A stretch of DNA of 64,000 nt from assembly GCA_965232015.1 (NCBI GenBank), contig OZ246946.1, positions 2,914,001 to 2,978,000 on the forward strand, given 5' to 3'. Under the pieces are notes generated by a model, which did no database searches, was not told the origin of the DNA, and saw nothing but the letters and a program-made list of their open reading frames with translations. The position numbers and the translations under genes are program-made. How positions within the stretch are numbered: the stretch's first letter is position 1; each line of letters opens with the position of its first letter. Below, one piece after another: positions 7,935-16,746 of the stretch. The stretch comes from JAJEAO01 sp963667635. Lineage in GTDB: Bacteria; Acidobacteriota; Vicinamibacteria; Marinacidobacterales; Marinacidobacteraceae.

Positions 7935-9503
7935 TCAGGCCTCCGGGGCGGCGTCGGCGCGTACGCCGTGCTGAGTCCCCGACGCGACCCGGATCCCGGC
8001 GGCCCAGCGTTGGCTATCGGTCTGCTCCTCTACCGTCGGCACGAAGAACCAGTCGTTGCGGACCTCGTCCGGTCGAATATCCAGCAGGCAGTAGCCCCGG
8101 TGGAACGCCTCCGCGAACTTCGCGTGCGGGTTGGGCCCGAGCATCCCCTCGACTTCGGCGGCGACCGCTTCCTCCGTCTCGAGACGCCGCAGCAGAGAGC
8201 TCGGTGAGGACACCGCGGTCGTCACGAAGTCCACTCCGTAGGAGCCCTCCCCCGTCGCCGGGTCGTACCCCGAACCGGGATGGCGCGGCAGGTCCATCCC
8301 CCACGACTGGTGGACGTCGCCGGTCAGCACGACCAGGTTCCCGAGGCGCTCGCGCTCGAGGAAGTCGAACAGCCGATTCCGGCTGGCCTCGTAGCCGTCC
8401 CACTGGTCCGGGTTCTCCGGGTTCCCGTCCGCCCCGAGCTGCGGCGCCATCATCACCTGCTGCCCCAGCACCCGCCATCGCACCGACTTCGAGGCGCGCA
8501 GCTCGTCGTAGAGCCACGCCTCCTGTCCGGCTCCCAGCAGGGTCCGCCCGGGATGGCGCATCCCCGCGACATCCCCCCACTCGGCCTGCCGGGAACGCCC
8601 CACCAGCCGGGTGTCCAGCATGATCAGGTCGGCCAGCCGTCCGAAGCGGAAGCTGCGCCAGGTCCGCTGGCTCGGCCACGGCTCCGGTTCCCGGATCGGC
8701 ATCCACTCGAAGTAGGCCCGGACCGCCGCCTCCCGGCGGACGAACCAGTCCCCTTCTTCTTCTTCGACCTGGTGGTTCTGGGCGCCGTCGGTCCACGCGT
8801 TGTTCGTGATCTCGTGGTCGTCCCACACCGCGATGAACGGGTGGAGGCGGTGGACTTCCTGGAGATCCGGGTCCGACTTGTACTGGGCGTGGCGGGTCCG
8901 GTAGTCGGAGAGCGTCGTGATCTCCTTGTTCGGACGGGAGGCTCGTGACGGCGTGAACCGCGTGCCGTCGCCGTAGGAGCGGTTCGGGTACTCGTAGAGG
9001 TAGTCCCCGAGGTGGAGCACGGCGTCGAGGTCGTCCCGCTCCGCGATGCGCCGGTACACGTTGAAGTAGCCGAACGGCAGATTGGAGCAGGACACGAACG
9101 CCAGCTTCACCCGGCTCGGATCCCGCGCGAGGGTTTTGGTACGACCGGCCGGCGAACGCTCACCGAGCGCGTCGAACCGGTAGTGGTAGGTCGTCCCGGG
9201 CTGCAGCCCGGTCGCGACGGCCTTCACCGTGTGGTCGCGCTCGGGTCCGGTCATCGCCTGCCCCTCGGCCACGATCTCGCGGAAGTCCGGATCCCGGGCG
9301 ACCTGCCAGCGCACCGGCACGGTCTCGCCGCCGGCGCCGGAGACGCGGGTCCACAAGAGCACCTGCGACCGCTGCGGATCGCCGCTGGCGACGCCGTGAG
9401 CGAAAACGCGCTGCTGCCCGAGCACCGGGACGGGGCGGACGAATGGCAGCGCCAGCCCGGTGGCGGCGGAGGTCTGGAGGAAACGGCGACGGTTCCGATT
9501 CAT
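7935..9503 (-). CDS. Alkaline phosphatase D family protein (PhoD), Tat-exported
   Basis: The 522-residue protein opens with a Tat signal (NRRRFLQTSAATG), followed by the PhoD N-terminal beta domain (SGDPQRSQVLLWTRVSG) and the metallophosphatase domain. Visible metal-site motifs are FVSCSNLPFG, LHLGDYLYEY, WDDHEITNN and LTGDVHQSW. PhoD enzymes are periplasmic or secreted phosphodiesterases/phosphomonoesterases that use Fe and Ca and release phosphate. Length fits the family. The ATG at 9503 begins the Tat peptide directly. No operon partner is seen on this strand. Confidence 0.88.
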   Translation of the reverse strand: MNRNRRRFLQTSAATGLALPFVRPVPVLGQQRVFAHGVASGDPQRSQVLLWTRVSGAGGETVPVRWQVARDPDFREIVAEGQAMTGPERDHTVKAVATGLQPGTTYHYRFDALGERSPAGRTKTLARDPSRVKLAFVSCSNLPFGYFNVYRRIAERDDLDAVLHLGDYLYEYPNRSYGDGTRFTPSRASRPNKEITTLSDYRTRHAQYKSDPDLQEVHRLHPFIAVWDDHEITNNAWTDGAQNHQVEEEEGDWFVRREAAVRAYFEWMPIREPEPWPSQRTWRSFRFGRLADLIMLDTRLVGRSRQAEWGDVAGMRHPGRTLLGAGQEAWLYDELRASKSVRWRVLGQQVMMAPQLGADGNPENPDQWDGYEASRNRLFDFLERERLGNLVVLTGDVHQSWGMDLPRHPGSGYDPATGEGSYGVDFVTTAVSSPSSLLRRLETEEAVAAEVEGMLGPNPHAKFAEAFHRGYCLLDIRPDEVRNDWFFVPTVEEQTDSQRWAAGIRVASGTQHGVRADAAPEA

Positions 9504-9693
9504 GCCGGGAACGCTATCCGACTTCGGAGGCTCCGGCGCGAACAGAAGGCTGCGAGTCCAAGCAGGATCCGAAACGTGGGGATCCGACCGGTCAGCGCAG
9601 CGCGGGAATCCGCTCGCGAGCCTCCTCTTCCCGATCGAAGCGCCGGAACAACTCCTTCACCGGCGTGGGCGCCGGCGCGGGTCGGCCACGGCG

Positions 9694-10239
9694 TCAGGCC
9701 GCCAGCAGCTCAAGGGCGGAACCGTCAGATCCAGACGGCTGCCACCGGGAAGGCATCGGCTCTCCGTCGCCCGTCGCCGCGAGAGGACTGACCTCGACCC
9801 GAAGCGCCAGGTCCCCGGTCTCGCGCGCCAGACTCACATCAGCCGCGGCCCCGCCGCGGATCGCCTCGCGCGCCTGCTCCCACTCGCGCACGCTGGCGCG
9901 GTTCGTTGAAGCGGCGAACCGTCTCGCCGCCACCCGGAAGGTCGGGAACTTGCCGGATTCTTCCGCCAGGTCGCACAGGGACTCGGCGATTCCCTCCTTG
10001 AACGCTGCAAGGGCGCCGTGGATGTCGCGTCCGCTGGCGGCGAGCGAGCCCGGGTTCACTCCGTAGATCCAGGTCTCTCCGAACTCCCCGGCGCAGGTCG
10101 CCCGACCCCGGATCCGCACATCGGCGCGAAACGCCGGGCCGGTGATCTGGACGGTGAAATCGAAGTAGAGCGGGAGATCGGGCACTGCAGAACCGGGTAA
10201 CGTAGCGCGGGCGGCCTCCCGAGGCGCACTCGGACGCAT
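9694..10239 (-). CDS. Hypothetical protein
   Basis: The frame from the ATG at 10239 gives 181 residues; a GTG at 10185 just before PDLPLYFDF is an alternative start. The core alternates beta strands (YFDFTVQITG, FRADVRIRG) and a helix (IHGALAAFKEGIAESLCDL). This faintly recalls HicB-like antitoxin folds, but no toxin partner is beside it, so I do not assign that function. No signal peptide or membrane segment is evident. The frame beyond the TGA stays open for about 33 codons and includes a strongly charged stretch (VKELFRRFDREEEARER), so the stop could be a nonsense change in a longer gene. Confidence 0.5.
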   Translation of the reverse strand: MRPSAPREAARATLPGSAVPDLPLYFDFTVQITGPAFRADVRIRGRATCAGEFGETWIYGVNPGSLAASGRDIHGALAAFKEGIAESLCDLAEESGKFPTFRVAARRFAASTNRASVREWEQAREAIRGGAAADVSLARETGDLALRVEVSPLAATGDGEPMPSRWQPSGSDGSALELLAA

Positions 10240-10282
10240 CGGGAGGCCTCGGCGGGTGGCGCTCCAGCGAGGGAGGCGGGCG

Positions 10283-12736
10283 TCAGCGGTTCGGGGCGGC
10301 GGACTGCTGGTCCGTCGTCTCGGTCCGGGGCGCAGCATTCTTCACGTGCTTCTCGAGCCACTCGTTCTGCTCCCAGAGCGTGTGCATGACCGACTCGCGG
10401 GCGGCGTAGCCGTGGCTCTCGTGCGGGAACATGACGAGCCGCGCGACGGCTCCGTGGCCCTTCAGCGCGTGGAAGAAGCGCCGGCTCTGGATCGGGAACG
10501 TCCCGGAGTTGTTGTCGGCGGCGCCGTGGATCAGCAGGATGGGCTCGTTCACCTTGTGGGCTTGCATGAAGGGAGACATCCGGAAATAGATCTCGGGAGC
10601 CTCCCAGAACGTCCTCTGCTCGCTCTGGAACCCGAACGGCGTCAGCGACCGGTTGAAGGCGCCGCTCCTCGCGATCCCGGCGCGGAAGATGTCCGAATGG
10701 GCCAGCAGGTTCGCGGTCATGAACGCTCCGTAGGAATGGCCCGCAATCGCGGTCCGGTCCGGGTCGGCGACGCCTCGTCGCACGGCCTCGTCCACCGCGG
10801 CCTTCCCGCTCGCGACGAGCTGCTCGACGTAGCTGTCGTTCGGCTCCTCATCGCCTTCGCCGATGATCGGCATCGTCGCGTTCTCCATGACCGCGAAGCC
10901 CTGGGTCAACCAGTAGAGCGCGGAACCCCAGCTCACGAAGCTGAACCGCTGCGGCGAGTCGCGCACCTGCGCGGCGGCGGCGGCGCTCTTGTACTCGCGC
11001 GGATAGGCCCACACGAGGAGCGGCAGCCGCCCGTCGGATGAAGCGTCGTAGCCGGGCGGGGTGTGGAGGAGCGCGGTGAGCTCGACGCCGTCCTCCCGGG
11101 TGTAGCGGATCAGCTCCCGCCCGGCGCCCTCGAGGTCCGGATAGGGATGCGGAAAGTCGGTGAGGGCCCGCGCGGCCCCCCCGGAGAGGTCGCGCACGAA
11201 GTAGCTGGGCGGCGTCTCCCGGGTCTCGCGGCGGGTCAGCAACACGCCGCCATCGGGGTCGAGCAGCGCGAGCGGGATCTCGTAGGAGTCGGCGTCCGAC
11301 TGGAACAGCCGCCGGGTTTCGCCGGTGTCGAGATCCCACTCGTCCACGAACGGCCGGTTCCCCTCCGGGGACGCGCCCTCGGCCGACAGATAGGCCTTCG
11401 AGCCGTCGGAGGAGGTCAGCATGACCCGGGCGCCGCGATCGTTGCGGCCCATGAGCGGCATGCCCGGCGAGGCGTAGCGGTCCTCGTAGGACGTGTCGAA
11501 CGCCAGATCGGGCTCTCCGGCCCCGGCCGCCGGGATGCGCCAGATCTGCTCGGAGCGATCCGTCCACCACCGGCTGATCGCGACGCCCCGACCCCCGCCG
11601 AACAGCGCGGCGTTGAGACGCAGCGGAGCCTCCAGCAGCGACGCGGGATCCCCTTCGAAGGGGGCGCCGAGCTGGAGCAGCTCATCCCGGGTCTGGGTCT
11701 CGGTCGCCGGATCGCCGCCGTCGCGGGCTTCGATCCACGCCACCGTCGCATCCATGTCGCCGCGCCACGCCACCGATCGCGGGCCGGTCGGAGCCGAGTC
11801 GCGGTGGATGGGTACCTCTTCCAGGAGCGGGAGATCGGCGATCTGCCGGACGACCGCCCCGTCCCGGTCCCGGATCTCGATCCGGTGCGGGAAGCGCGAC
11901 CAGGGAACCAGCCACGAGAATGGCTCCCCGATCTCGGAGACGAGGAAGTAGTTGCCGTCGGGAGACGGCTCGAACCGCTCGATGATCCCCGGCCCGGCGA
12001 TCTCGGTCCGCTCGTTGGCGAGCGTGATGAGGAGCGCCCGGGTCTGCCCGTAGTGGAGGAACAACGCCTCGTCGTGGGGGCTGGTGAGGAGGTCCTGGTA
12101 GGTCCGCGCCGGCGCCACCCGCCCGGTGGACTCCTGGATCATCGGGGTGTGGGGCACCACGGGCGCCTGCGGGCGGGCTCCCCTCCCGGTATCCACGACC
12201 CGCACCGCGAGCGTCTCGCTGTCGGATAGCCACTCGAACGGCGAATTGCGGAAGATCGCGTTGACCCCCGACGCCAGCCGGGTGGCGGCGCCGGTGGAGG
12301 TATCGAGGATCCACAGCTCGACCCCGAAGCCGTCGGTGTGGGTGAAGGCGAGCCGGGCGCCGTCGGGGGACCAGCGGGCGTGGTCGCCCTGGAACCCGTC
12401 GGGGAGCCCGGTGACCTCGGGCGCCTCGCCACCGTCCAGCCGGGTCAGCTCGATCCGCTCGAAGGTCCGGCGGCGGCTTCGGGCGTTGCGCGCCGAATCG
12501 ATCCGCAACCCGGCGATGCGCAGCTCCTCGCGCGACAGCTCGGCCAACGCGACCGTGCTGGCGCGGTGGAAGAGCGCCGCGATCTCGCCATCGGGCGAAA
12601 CCGCGATCGCCGGCGTGGGAGCGGCGTCCGCGATCCGGGCGAGGGCGGGCGGCGGGGTCTGGTAACCCTCCTGGGCGATCGCCGCCGAAGCGACGAGCGA
12701 CGATGCGAGGACGAGGAGAACAGAGCGGAAACGCAT
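10283..12736 (-). CDS. Secreted S9-family serine peptidase (prolyl oligopeptidase type)
   Basis: The 817-residue protein has a signal peptide (MRFRSVLLVLASSLVASAAI). An N-terminal beta-propeller with WD40-like repeats follows (VSPDGEIAALF, WSPDGARLAFTHTDG), then a C-terminal alpha/beta hydrolase. The catalytic triad is visible: Ser in GHSYGAFM, Asp in HGAADNNSGT and His in PHESHGY. Family members cleave oligopeptides after proline, glutamate or aliphatic residues; the exact specificity cannot be read here. The ATG at 12736 was chosen because it begins the signal peptide; the frame is open far upstream only because of high GC content. The divergent metallo-beta-lactamase-fold gene starts 117 bases away. 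Confidence 0.88.
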   Translation of the reverse strand: MRFRSVLLVLASSLVASAAIAQEGYQTPPPALARIADAAPTPAIAVSPDGEIAALFHRASTVALAELSREELRIAGLRIDSARNARSRRRTFERIELTRLDGGEAPEVTGLPDGFQGDHARWSPDGARLAFTHTDGFGVELWILDTSTGAATRLASGVNAIFRNSPFEWLSDSETLAVRVVDTGRGARPQAPVVPHTPMIQESTGRVAPARTYQDLLTSPHDEALFLHYGQTRALLITLANERTEIAGPGIIERFEPSPDGNYFLVSEIGEPFSWLVPWSRFPHRIEIRDRDGAVVRQIADLPLLEEVPIHRDSAPTGPRSVAWRGDMDATVAWIEARDGGDPATETQTRDELLQLGAPFEGDPASLLEAPLRLNAALFGGGRGVAISRWWTDRSEQIWRIPAAGAGEPDLAFDTSYEDRYASPGMPLMGRNDRGARVMLTSSDGSKAYLSAEGASPEGNRPFVDEWDLDTGETRRLFQSDADSYEIPLALLDPDGGVLLTRRETRETPPSYFVRDLSGGAARALTDFPHPYPDLEGAGRELIRYTREDGVELTALLHTPPGYDASSDGRLPLLVWAYPREYKSAAAAAQVRDSPQRFSFVSWGSALYWLTQGFAVMENATMPIIGEGDEEPNDSYVEQLVASGKAAVDEAVRRGVADPDRTAIAGHSYGAFMTANLLAHSDIFRAGIARSGAFNRSLTPFGFQSEQRTFWEAPEIYFRMSPFMQAHKVNEPILLIHGAADNNSGTFPIQSRRFFHALKGHGAVARLVMFPHESHGYAARESVMHTLWEQNEWLEKHVKNAAPRTETTDQQSAAPNR

Positions 12737-12853
12737 GAGGAATCTCCGGGAATCGGGGTGGCGGGGAACGCGCCATCGTACGCAGCCCGTCATCCGTGGG
12801 CGAATACGATGCGCGGGGATGGCCGCTGTTTCGGCCACGAGAGGGACGAGCGC

Positions 12854-13828
12854 ATGAGGAGCGGAACGATGAGACACGGAATCGTCTGGCTGGCGGTGGC
12901 GGCGGGCCTCGCGGGATGCGGCGCCCCGGCTCCGGAGCCAGAGCCCCAGGCGCCGGCGGCCGAAGAGCCGGTGCGGACGGCCGACCCGTTCGCCCGGGGA
13001 CTGGCCGAAACCGACTTCCCCCGGGTGAAGGAACTCGCGCCCGATGTGTACTCCTACGAGCAGCTCCGCGCCGCCGGCGAGGAGCTGTTCACCACCGTGA
13101 GCCTGTTCGTGGTCAGCGATGAGGGGGTGCTCGTCGCCGACGGGCAGGGCAACTTCGAGGAGACGGCCCGGATGGTCGAGGAGATCGGGAAGATCACCGA
13201 TCAGCCGATCACGACCGTCGTGGTGTGCTCCGACCATGGGGACCACACCGCCGGCAACGCTGCGTTCCCCGAGGGCGCCGAGTACCTGGTGCACCCGACA
13301 TCGCTGGCGAACATGCAGGGCATGACCGAGCGGATCCCCGATCTCCCGATCCCGGGAACGCTCGTGGAGGAGCGGATGGAACTGACGATGGGCGGGCGAC
13401 GCATCGAAGTGGCCTTCCTCGGGCGGGCCCACACCGGCGGGGATCTGGTCGTCCACCTGCCGGACGAGGGCATCCTGTTCCTCAGTGAGGCGTACCTCCA
13501 CCGCATCTTCCCGGCGATGCGCTCCGCCTACCCCACCGAGTGGGTCGCGATGCTGCGACGGGCGCAGGAGCTGGGCGCTGCGGTTCCGGTCCCCGGCCAC
13601 GGGTTCGTGGACAGCCCGGAGCGGCTCCGGGAGGAGCTCGATGAAGCGATCCGCGCGCTCGAAGCGGTCATCGCCGAGGCGTCGCGGCTCCACGGGATGG
13701 GGCTTTCGGCCGACGAGGCGGTCGAGCAGGCGGACTTCGGGGATCTCGAGACCTGGTCCCTGCGGGACTCGCAGCGGGAGATGGCCCTCCGACGGGTGTA
13801 CATGGAACTCGACGGAGAGCTCCCGTAA
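12854..13828 (+). CDS. Metallo-beta-lactamase-fold lipoprotein with altered metal motif
   Basis: The 324-residue protein starts at ATG 12854 (GAGGGA upstream) or 12869. It has a lipoprotein signal ending in LAGC, then a Pro/Glu linker and an MBL fold. The usual HxHxDH reads SDHGDH (residues 126-131 from this start), so the first metal ligand His is Ser. The later ligands appear present (GRAHTGGD, PGHG). This resembles lactonase or quinoprotein-relay type MBL proteins more than beta-lactamases. Activity with one zinc site is plausible but unproven. It probably sits on the outer or inner membrane facing the periplasm. Confidence 0.8.
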   Translation: MRSGTMRHGIVWLAVAAGLAGCGAPAPEPEPQAPAAEEPVRTADPFARGLAETDFPRVKELAPDVYSYEQLRAAGEELFTTVSLFVVSDEGVLVADGQGNFEETARMVEEIGKITDQPITTVVVCSDHGDHTAGNAAFPEGAEYLVHPTSLANMQGMTERIPDLPIPGTLVEERMELTMGGRRIEVAFLGRAHTGGDLVVHLPDEGILFLSEAYLHRIFPAMRSAYPTEWVAMLRRAQELGAAVPVPGHGFVDSPERLREELDEAIRALEAVIAEASRLHGMGLSADEAVEQADFGDLETWSLRDSQREMALRRVYMELDGELP

Positions 13829-13841
13829 GACGCCGGACTCC

Positions 13842-13905
13842 GCCAGTTCTCCCGGTGGGGGCCCGGCAATTCCACTTCCGCCAACGCGCCGGCAGGAGTC
13901 CGGCA
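13842..13905. repeat. Composite dispersed repeat copy
   Basis: This contains GCCAGTTCTCCCGGTGGGGG (13842-13861) next to CCCGGCAATTCC and then GCCGGCAGGAGTCCGGCA. These are rearranged pieces of the 69-bp element found at 29275 and 42169. It fills most of the gap between the MBL lipoprotein and patatin genes. Confidence 0.8.
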
Positions 13906-13922
13906 CTCCGATAACCGGTTCC

Positions 13923-14852
13923 ATGCTCGTTCTCGCGCTTGAAGGCGGCGGCTTCCGGACGCTCTTCGCCGCCCGCATTCTCGAGCGCATCGAGGAACGG
14001 TGGGGCCCGGAGTGGAGATCGGGAATCGGCCTGGTCGCCGGAACAAGCGGCGGAGCGATCCTCGGGGCCGGAATCGCCACCGGCGTCCCCGCCGCCGCGC
14101 TCGTGCGCTTCTACGAACGGCACGGACCCGACATCTTCCCGAAGCGCCGCTGGCCGCGGCTCGGCTTCCTGAAGAGCCGCTGCGACATCCGGGTGCTGTG
14201 CGACCGGCTCGCGGATGCCCTGCCGGACGTGGCGCTCGACGAGGTCGGGACCCCGCTCCTCATCCCGGCGGCGGACATCGGGACCGGGACTCCGGTGCGG
14301 TTCCGGTCCTGGCTGCCGGAACCCGGCGGGCCGGTTCCGCTGCGGGATGCGGTGGCCGCCTCCTGCGCCGCCCCGACCTGGTTCGACCCTCATCCGATCG
14401 GGAGCCGCATCCTCGCCGACGGCGGCCTGTGGGCGCTGAATCCGGCCCTCCCGGCGCTGATCGAGGCGCGATCCCTGTCACCGGCATCGGGTGCCGAGGT
14501 GCGCATCCTCTCCATCGGAGCGGGCCGCAGCGCCGACTACCTGCGCCGGGCTCCGCACAACGCGGTGTCGCGGCTGTGGTGGAGAGCGTCGGGCTGGGGC
14601 CTCGCCGGCCGTTGGAGGGTGGCGCGGCTGATCGAGATGCAGATCGGCCTGCAGTCGCTCGCCGCGAAGGACACCATGAGCGCGCTCCTCGACGACAGCG
14701 ACGAAGGGCGCTTCCTTCACCTCTCGTTCGAATCCCCCGAACTCGTCCGGTTCGACGACGCGACCACCGGCCCCGCCCTCGTGGAATACGCCGACGCCGA
14801 GTTCACCCGCCGAGAAAGCCGGATCGCCCGGCTCCTCGGGATCGCGGGATAG
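13923..14852 (+). CDS. Patatin-like phospholipase
   Basis: The 309-residue protein begins directly with the patatin oxyanion motif (LEGGGFRTL). It has the nucleophile elbow GTSGG (Ser near residue 42) and the catalytic Asp in ADGGLW (near residue 166), so the Ser-Asp dyad is intact. There is no signal peptide, so it acts in the cytoplasm, probably hydrolysing membrane phospholipids. Size and layout are similar to CapV-type CBASS effectors, but no cyclic-nucleotide synthase is nearby. It may instead be linked to the RES toxin unit 76 bases downstream. The start at 13923 is the only one placing the oxyanion loop at the N-terminus as the family expects. Confidence 0.85.
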   Translation: MLVLALEGGGFRTLFAARILERIEERWGPEWRSGIGLVAGTSGGAILGAGIATGVPAAALVRFYERHGPDIFPKRRWPRLGFLKSRCDIRVLCDRLADALPDVALDEVGTPLLIPAADIGTGTPVRFRSWLPEPGGPVPLRDAVAASCAAPTWFDPHPIGSRILADGGLWALNPALPALIEARSLSPASGAEVRILSIGAGRSADYLRRAPHNAVSRLWWRASGWGLAGRWRVARLIEMQIGLQSLAAKDTMSALLDDSDEGRFLHLSFESPELVRFDDATTGPALVEYADAEFTRRESRIARLLGIAG

Positions 14853-14928
14853 CTGCCGTGCCGGCTCCGCGGGGATCGCGGGTCGCTATGCTCCGGAATC
14901 GGCACAACGTGAGAGCGTTTGTCGCGAG

Positions 14929-15570
14929 GTGAACAGAGTGGCCACGCCGGATACCGACAGAGCCTTGGCGCCCAGCTCGGGAACCATGGGGACGACCGTA
15001 AGGATCGCTGAGTCCGGGGTCTTCACGTGGCGCTGGGACACTCCGGCTGGCCTGCTGGTCATTGTCGGAGCCTCCGGAGGCGGTGGAGGTGGTGGTGGTG
15101 CTTGCTGCGTTGAGGGTCTGCGCCTGCACCTCGGTGGCGGGGGTGGCGGAGGCGGCGGCGGTCAAGCAACAGAGGTGCAGTTCCGCGGCAGGAGCTTGCG
15201 CGCCGCAGGCGGAGACGGAGGTGATGGGGGCGGTGGCGGAAACTTCACCCAGGGGGAACCCGGGACCGGAGATGATGGCCGCGGAAGCCACTTCGGCGTA
15301 GGGGGAGACGGCGGCCGAGGTGCGGAAGTCACCGAGCGGGATCCGGGACAGAGAGTCGGAAAGGGCGGCAGCGGTGGCAAGGGCTTCGGCGGAGAGACGC
15401 TTCTGGTACCGCTGAACGACCTGTCGCTTGGTGACCGCTTCGACATCGTGGTCGGCACCGGGGGAGGCGGGGGAGGCGGCGGCAAGGGATTCCGGGATGG
15501 AGGCGACGCAGACCCGGGGGCGAACGGATGGGTTCTGTTCGCACCGATCCTTCCGGACAGGGAATCGTGA
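14929..15570 (+). CDS. Glycine-rich domain protein coupled to RES-Xre module
   Basis: The 213-residue protein starts at GTG 14929. After about 45 residues come runs of 8-10 glycines alternating with short hydrophobic segments (LLVIVGASG, TEVQFRGRSLRAAGG, DRFDIVVGTGG, NGWVLFAPI). This is the layout of glycine-rich domains found in phage tail fibres and adhesins. There is no signal peptide. The stop overlaps the antitoxin start (TGATG at 15568-15572), so the two are translationally coupled, which is not part of a standard RES-Xre locus. It may be a scaffold or sensor for the module; that is inference. Confidence 0.75.
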   Translation: MNRVATPDTDRALAPSSGTMGTTVRIAESGVFTWRWDTPAGLLVIVGASGGGGGGGGACCVEGLRLHLGGGGGGGGGGQATEVQFRGRSLRAAGGDGGDGGGGGNFTQGEPGTGDDGRGSHFGVGGDGGRGAEVTERDPGQRVGKGGSGGKGFGGETLLVPLNDLSLGDRFDIVVGTGGGGGGGGKGFRDGGDADPGANGWVLFAPILPDRES

Positions 15571-16103
15571 TGCCGAACCTCCAAGGGAATCCGGGCGCCT
15601 TGGGGCCCGAGAGCGGTTTCCCTGCCGCGATGGGCTGGCAGGACGGCCAATCTGCAGGAGCGCCGATTCCTCTCAACAACGGGTACGGCCGACGGGGGCG
15701 ACAGGGCGGCCCCTTCGGTCTCGGGCTCGGTCCGAGAGGGGAGCTAGGCACGTCGCATGGGTTGCTTCAGTTCGTGCCGAGCCTGCTGCGATTCTGGCGA
15801 CTGCAGGGCGAGGATGCGGTGCCGCTCCTGGGCTTCAGCCACGAAGACGCGACCCATGTGACTCGCGCGCTCCAAGGTCGGGAGGCCTTCCGTGGTCGCG
15901 ACGTACGCGAAAGGATGGCCCACCTCCTCTGGATTCGAAAGACTCTCTCAGCGTTGTTCCGCGATCGGGATACCGAGAACGCTTGGCTCCGCGAGCCCCA
16001 TCGTCAGCTCGACAACCGCGCACCCATGGACTTGCTGCTCGGCGGATCCCTGGAGGAATTGTTGTTGGTACGGGACTATGCGGATGCTGCCAGCGGGGTC
16101 TGA
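15570..16103 (+). CDS. MbcA/ParS/Xre-type antitoxin (DUF2384) with Gly/Pro-rich N-terminus
   Basis: The 177-residue protein has a toxin-binding domain at its C-terminus, NAWLREPHRQLDNRAPMDLL followed by LLVRDYADAASG, matching the MbcA/ParS/Xre antitoxin pattern that precedes RES toxins. The central helices (DVRERMAHLLWIRKTLSAL) fit the Xre-like part. The first 60 residues are unusually rich in Gly, Pro and Asn and are not typical of the family; they echo the glycine-rich protein encoded just before. Translation overlaps that gene, and the RES gene follows two bases after the stop. Confidence 0.82.
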   Translation: MPNLQGNPGALGPESGFPAAMGWQDGQSAGAPIPLNNGYGRRGRQGGPFGLGLGPRGELGTSHGLLQFVPSLLRFWRLQGEDAVPLLGFSHEDATHVTRALQGREAFRGRDVRERMAHLLWIRKTLSALFRDRDTENAWLREPHRQLDNRAPMDLLLGGSLEELLLVRDYADAASGV

Positions 16104-16105
16104 GC

Positions 16106-16726
16106 ATGCTCGAGAGCGTTCCAAGTCGCCGGCGGAGAAGAACGGTCTATCGGTTGGCGCGTGACGACCGGCTGCAGGAAGTCATCTCGGAGCTTGGGCT
16201 CCCCCAGTCCGTTGGTGCCGACTTCCGGAACCTACTCGACGAATGGGGTTACGATCCGAAGTCGGCGGAGTGGCTGGACATCCCGTTTCGGCCGAAGAAG
16301 AGGAGACGGGCAAGCCGGTTCTCGGACGGATCCTTTCCTGTCTTCTACAGTTCGCTCGACTCCGAAACGGCCCAGGCTGAAGTGCGGCACTGGGGTCCCG
16401 CCTTCCTGGGAAATCCGCGCCGATCCCGCACTGCCTTTTACCGGCTCTTCCACTGCACGTTTCACGGGGTGGAGAAGGACCTTCGTGCCTGCCGCGCGGC
16501 GTGGCCGGAGCTGGTCCATGAGACCGACTACGCACTCTGTAACCGCATCGGCGCCGAAGCCATCCAGCTCGACGTGGACGGGCTCGTGACCTGGTCCGCC
16601 AGGCGACCGGTGGGGGCGAATCTGCCGGTGTTCTCACGAGCGTCCCTCCGGGATCCCGTCGCGGAGGGACTCATGGCCCTGACGTATGAACCTGCTGACG
16701 GATCCGTGTCCCTCCGCCCGCTCTGA
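16106..16726 (+). CDS. RES-domain toxin
   Basis: The 206-residue protein holds the RES fold: an N-terminal Arg in TVYRLARDD, a central segment with PVFYSSLDSETAQAEVRHWG that supplies the Glu, and a C-terminal RASLRD with the Ser. RES toxins degrade NAD+ by transferring or cleaving the ADP-ribose bond and stop growth. The insertion between the Arg and the Glu (about residues 25-65) is longer than in short RES toxins and includes a basic KKRRRASRF stretch. The gene starts two bases after the antitoxin stop and is almost surely co-expressed with it. Confidence 0.85.
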   Translation: MLESVPSRRRRRTVYRLARDDRLQEVISELGLPQSVGADFRNLLDEWGYDPKSAEWLDIPFRPKKRRRASRFSDGSFPVFYSSLDSETAQAEVRHWGPAFLGNPRRSRTAFYRLFHCTFHGVEKDLRACRAAWPELVHETDYALCNRIGAEAIQLDVDGLVTWSARRPVGANLPVFSRASLRDPVAEGLMALTYEPADGSVSLRPL

Positions 16727-16746
16727 CCGGGAAGGGAAGACCCGGC

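Noticed and set aside
9597..9700. Read-through or selenocysteine at the TGA ending the hypothetical gene at 9694
   Set aside because: The frame stays open for only about 33 codons, with no supporting stem-loop that I can identify; GC-rich DNA often leaves such frames open.
12737..14080. Long upstream extension of the S9 peptidase frame on the minus strand
   Set aside because: It is antisense to two convincing genes and lies before the signal peptide at 12736.
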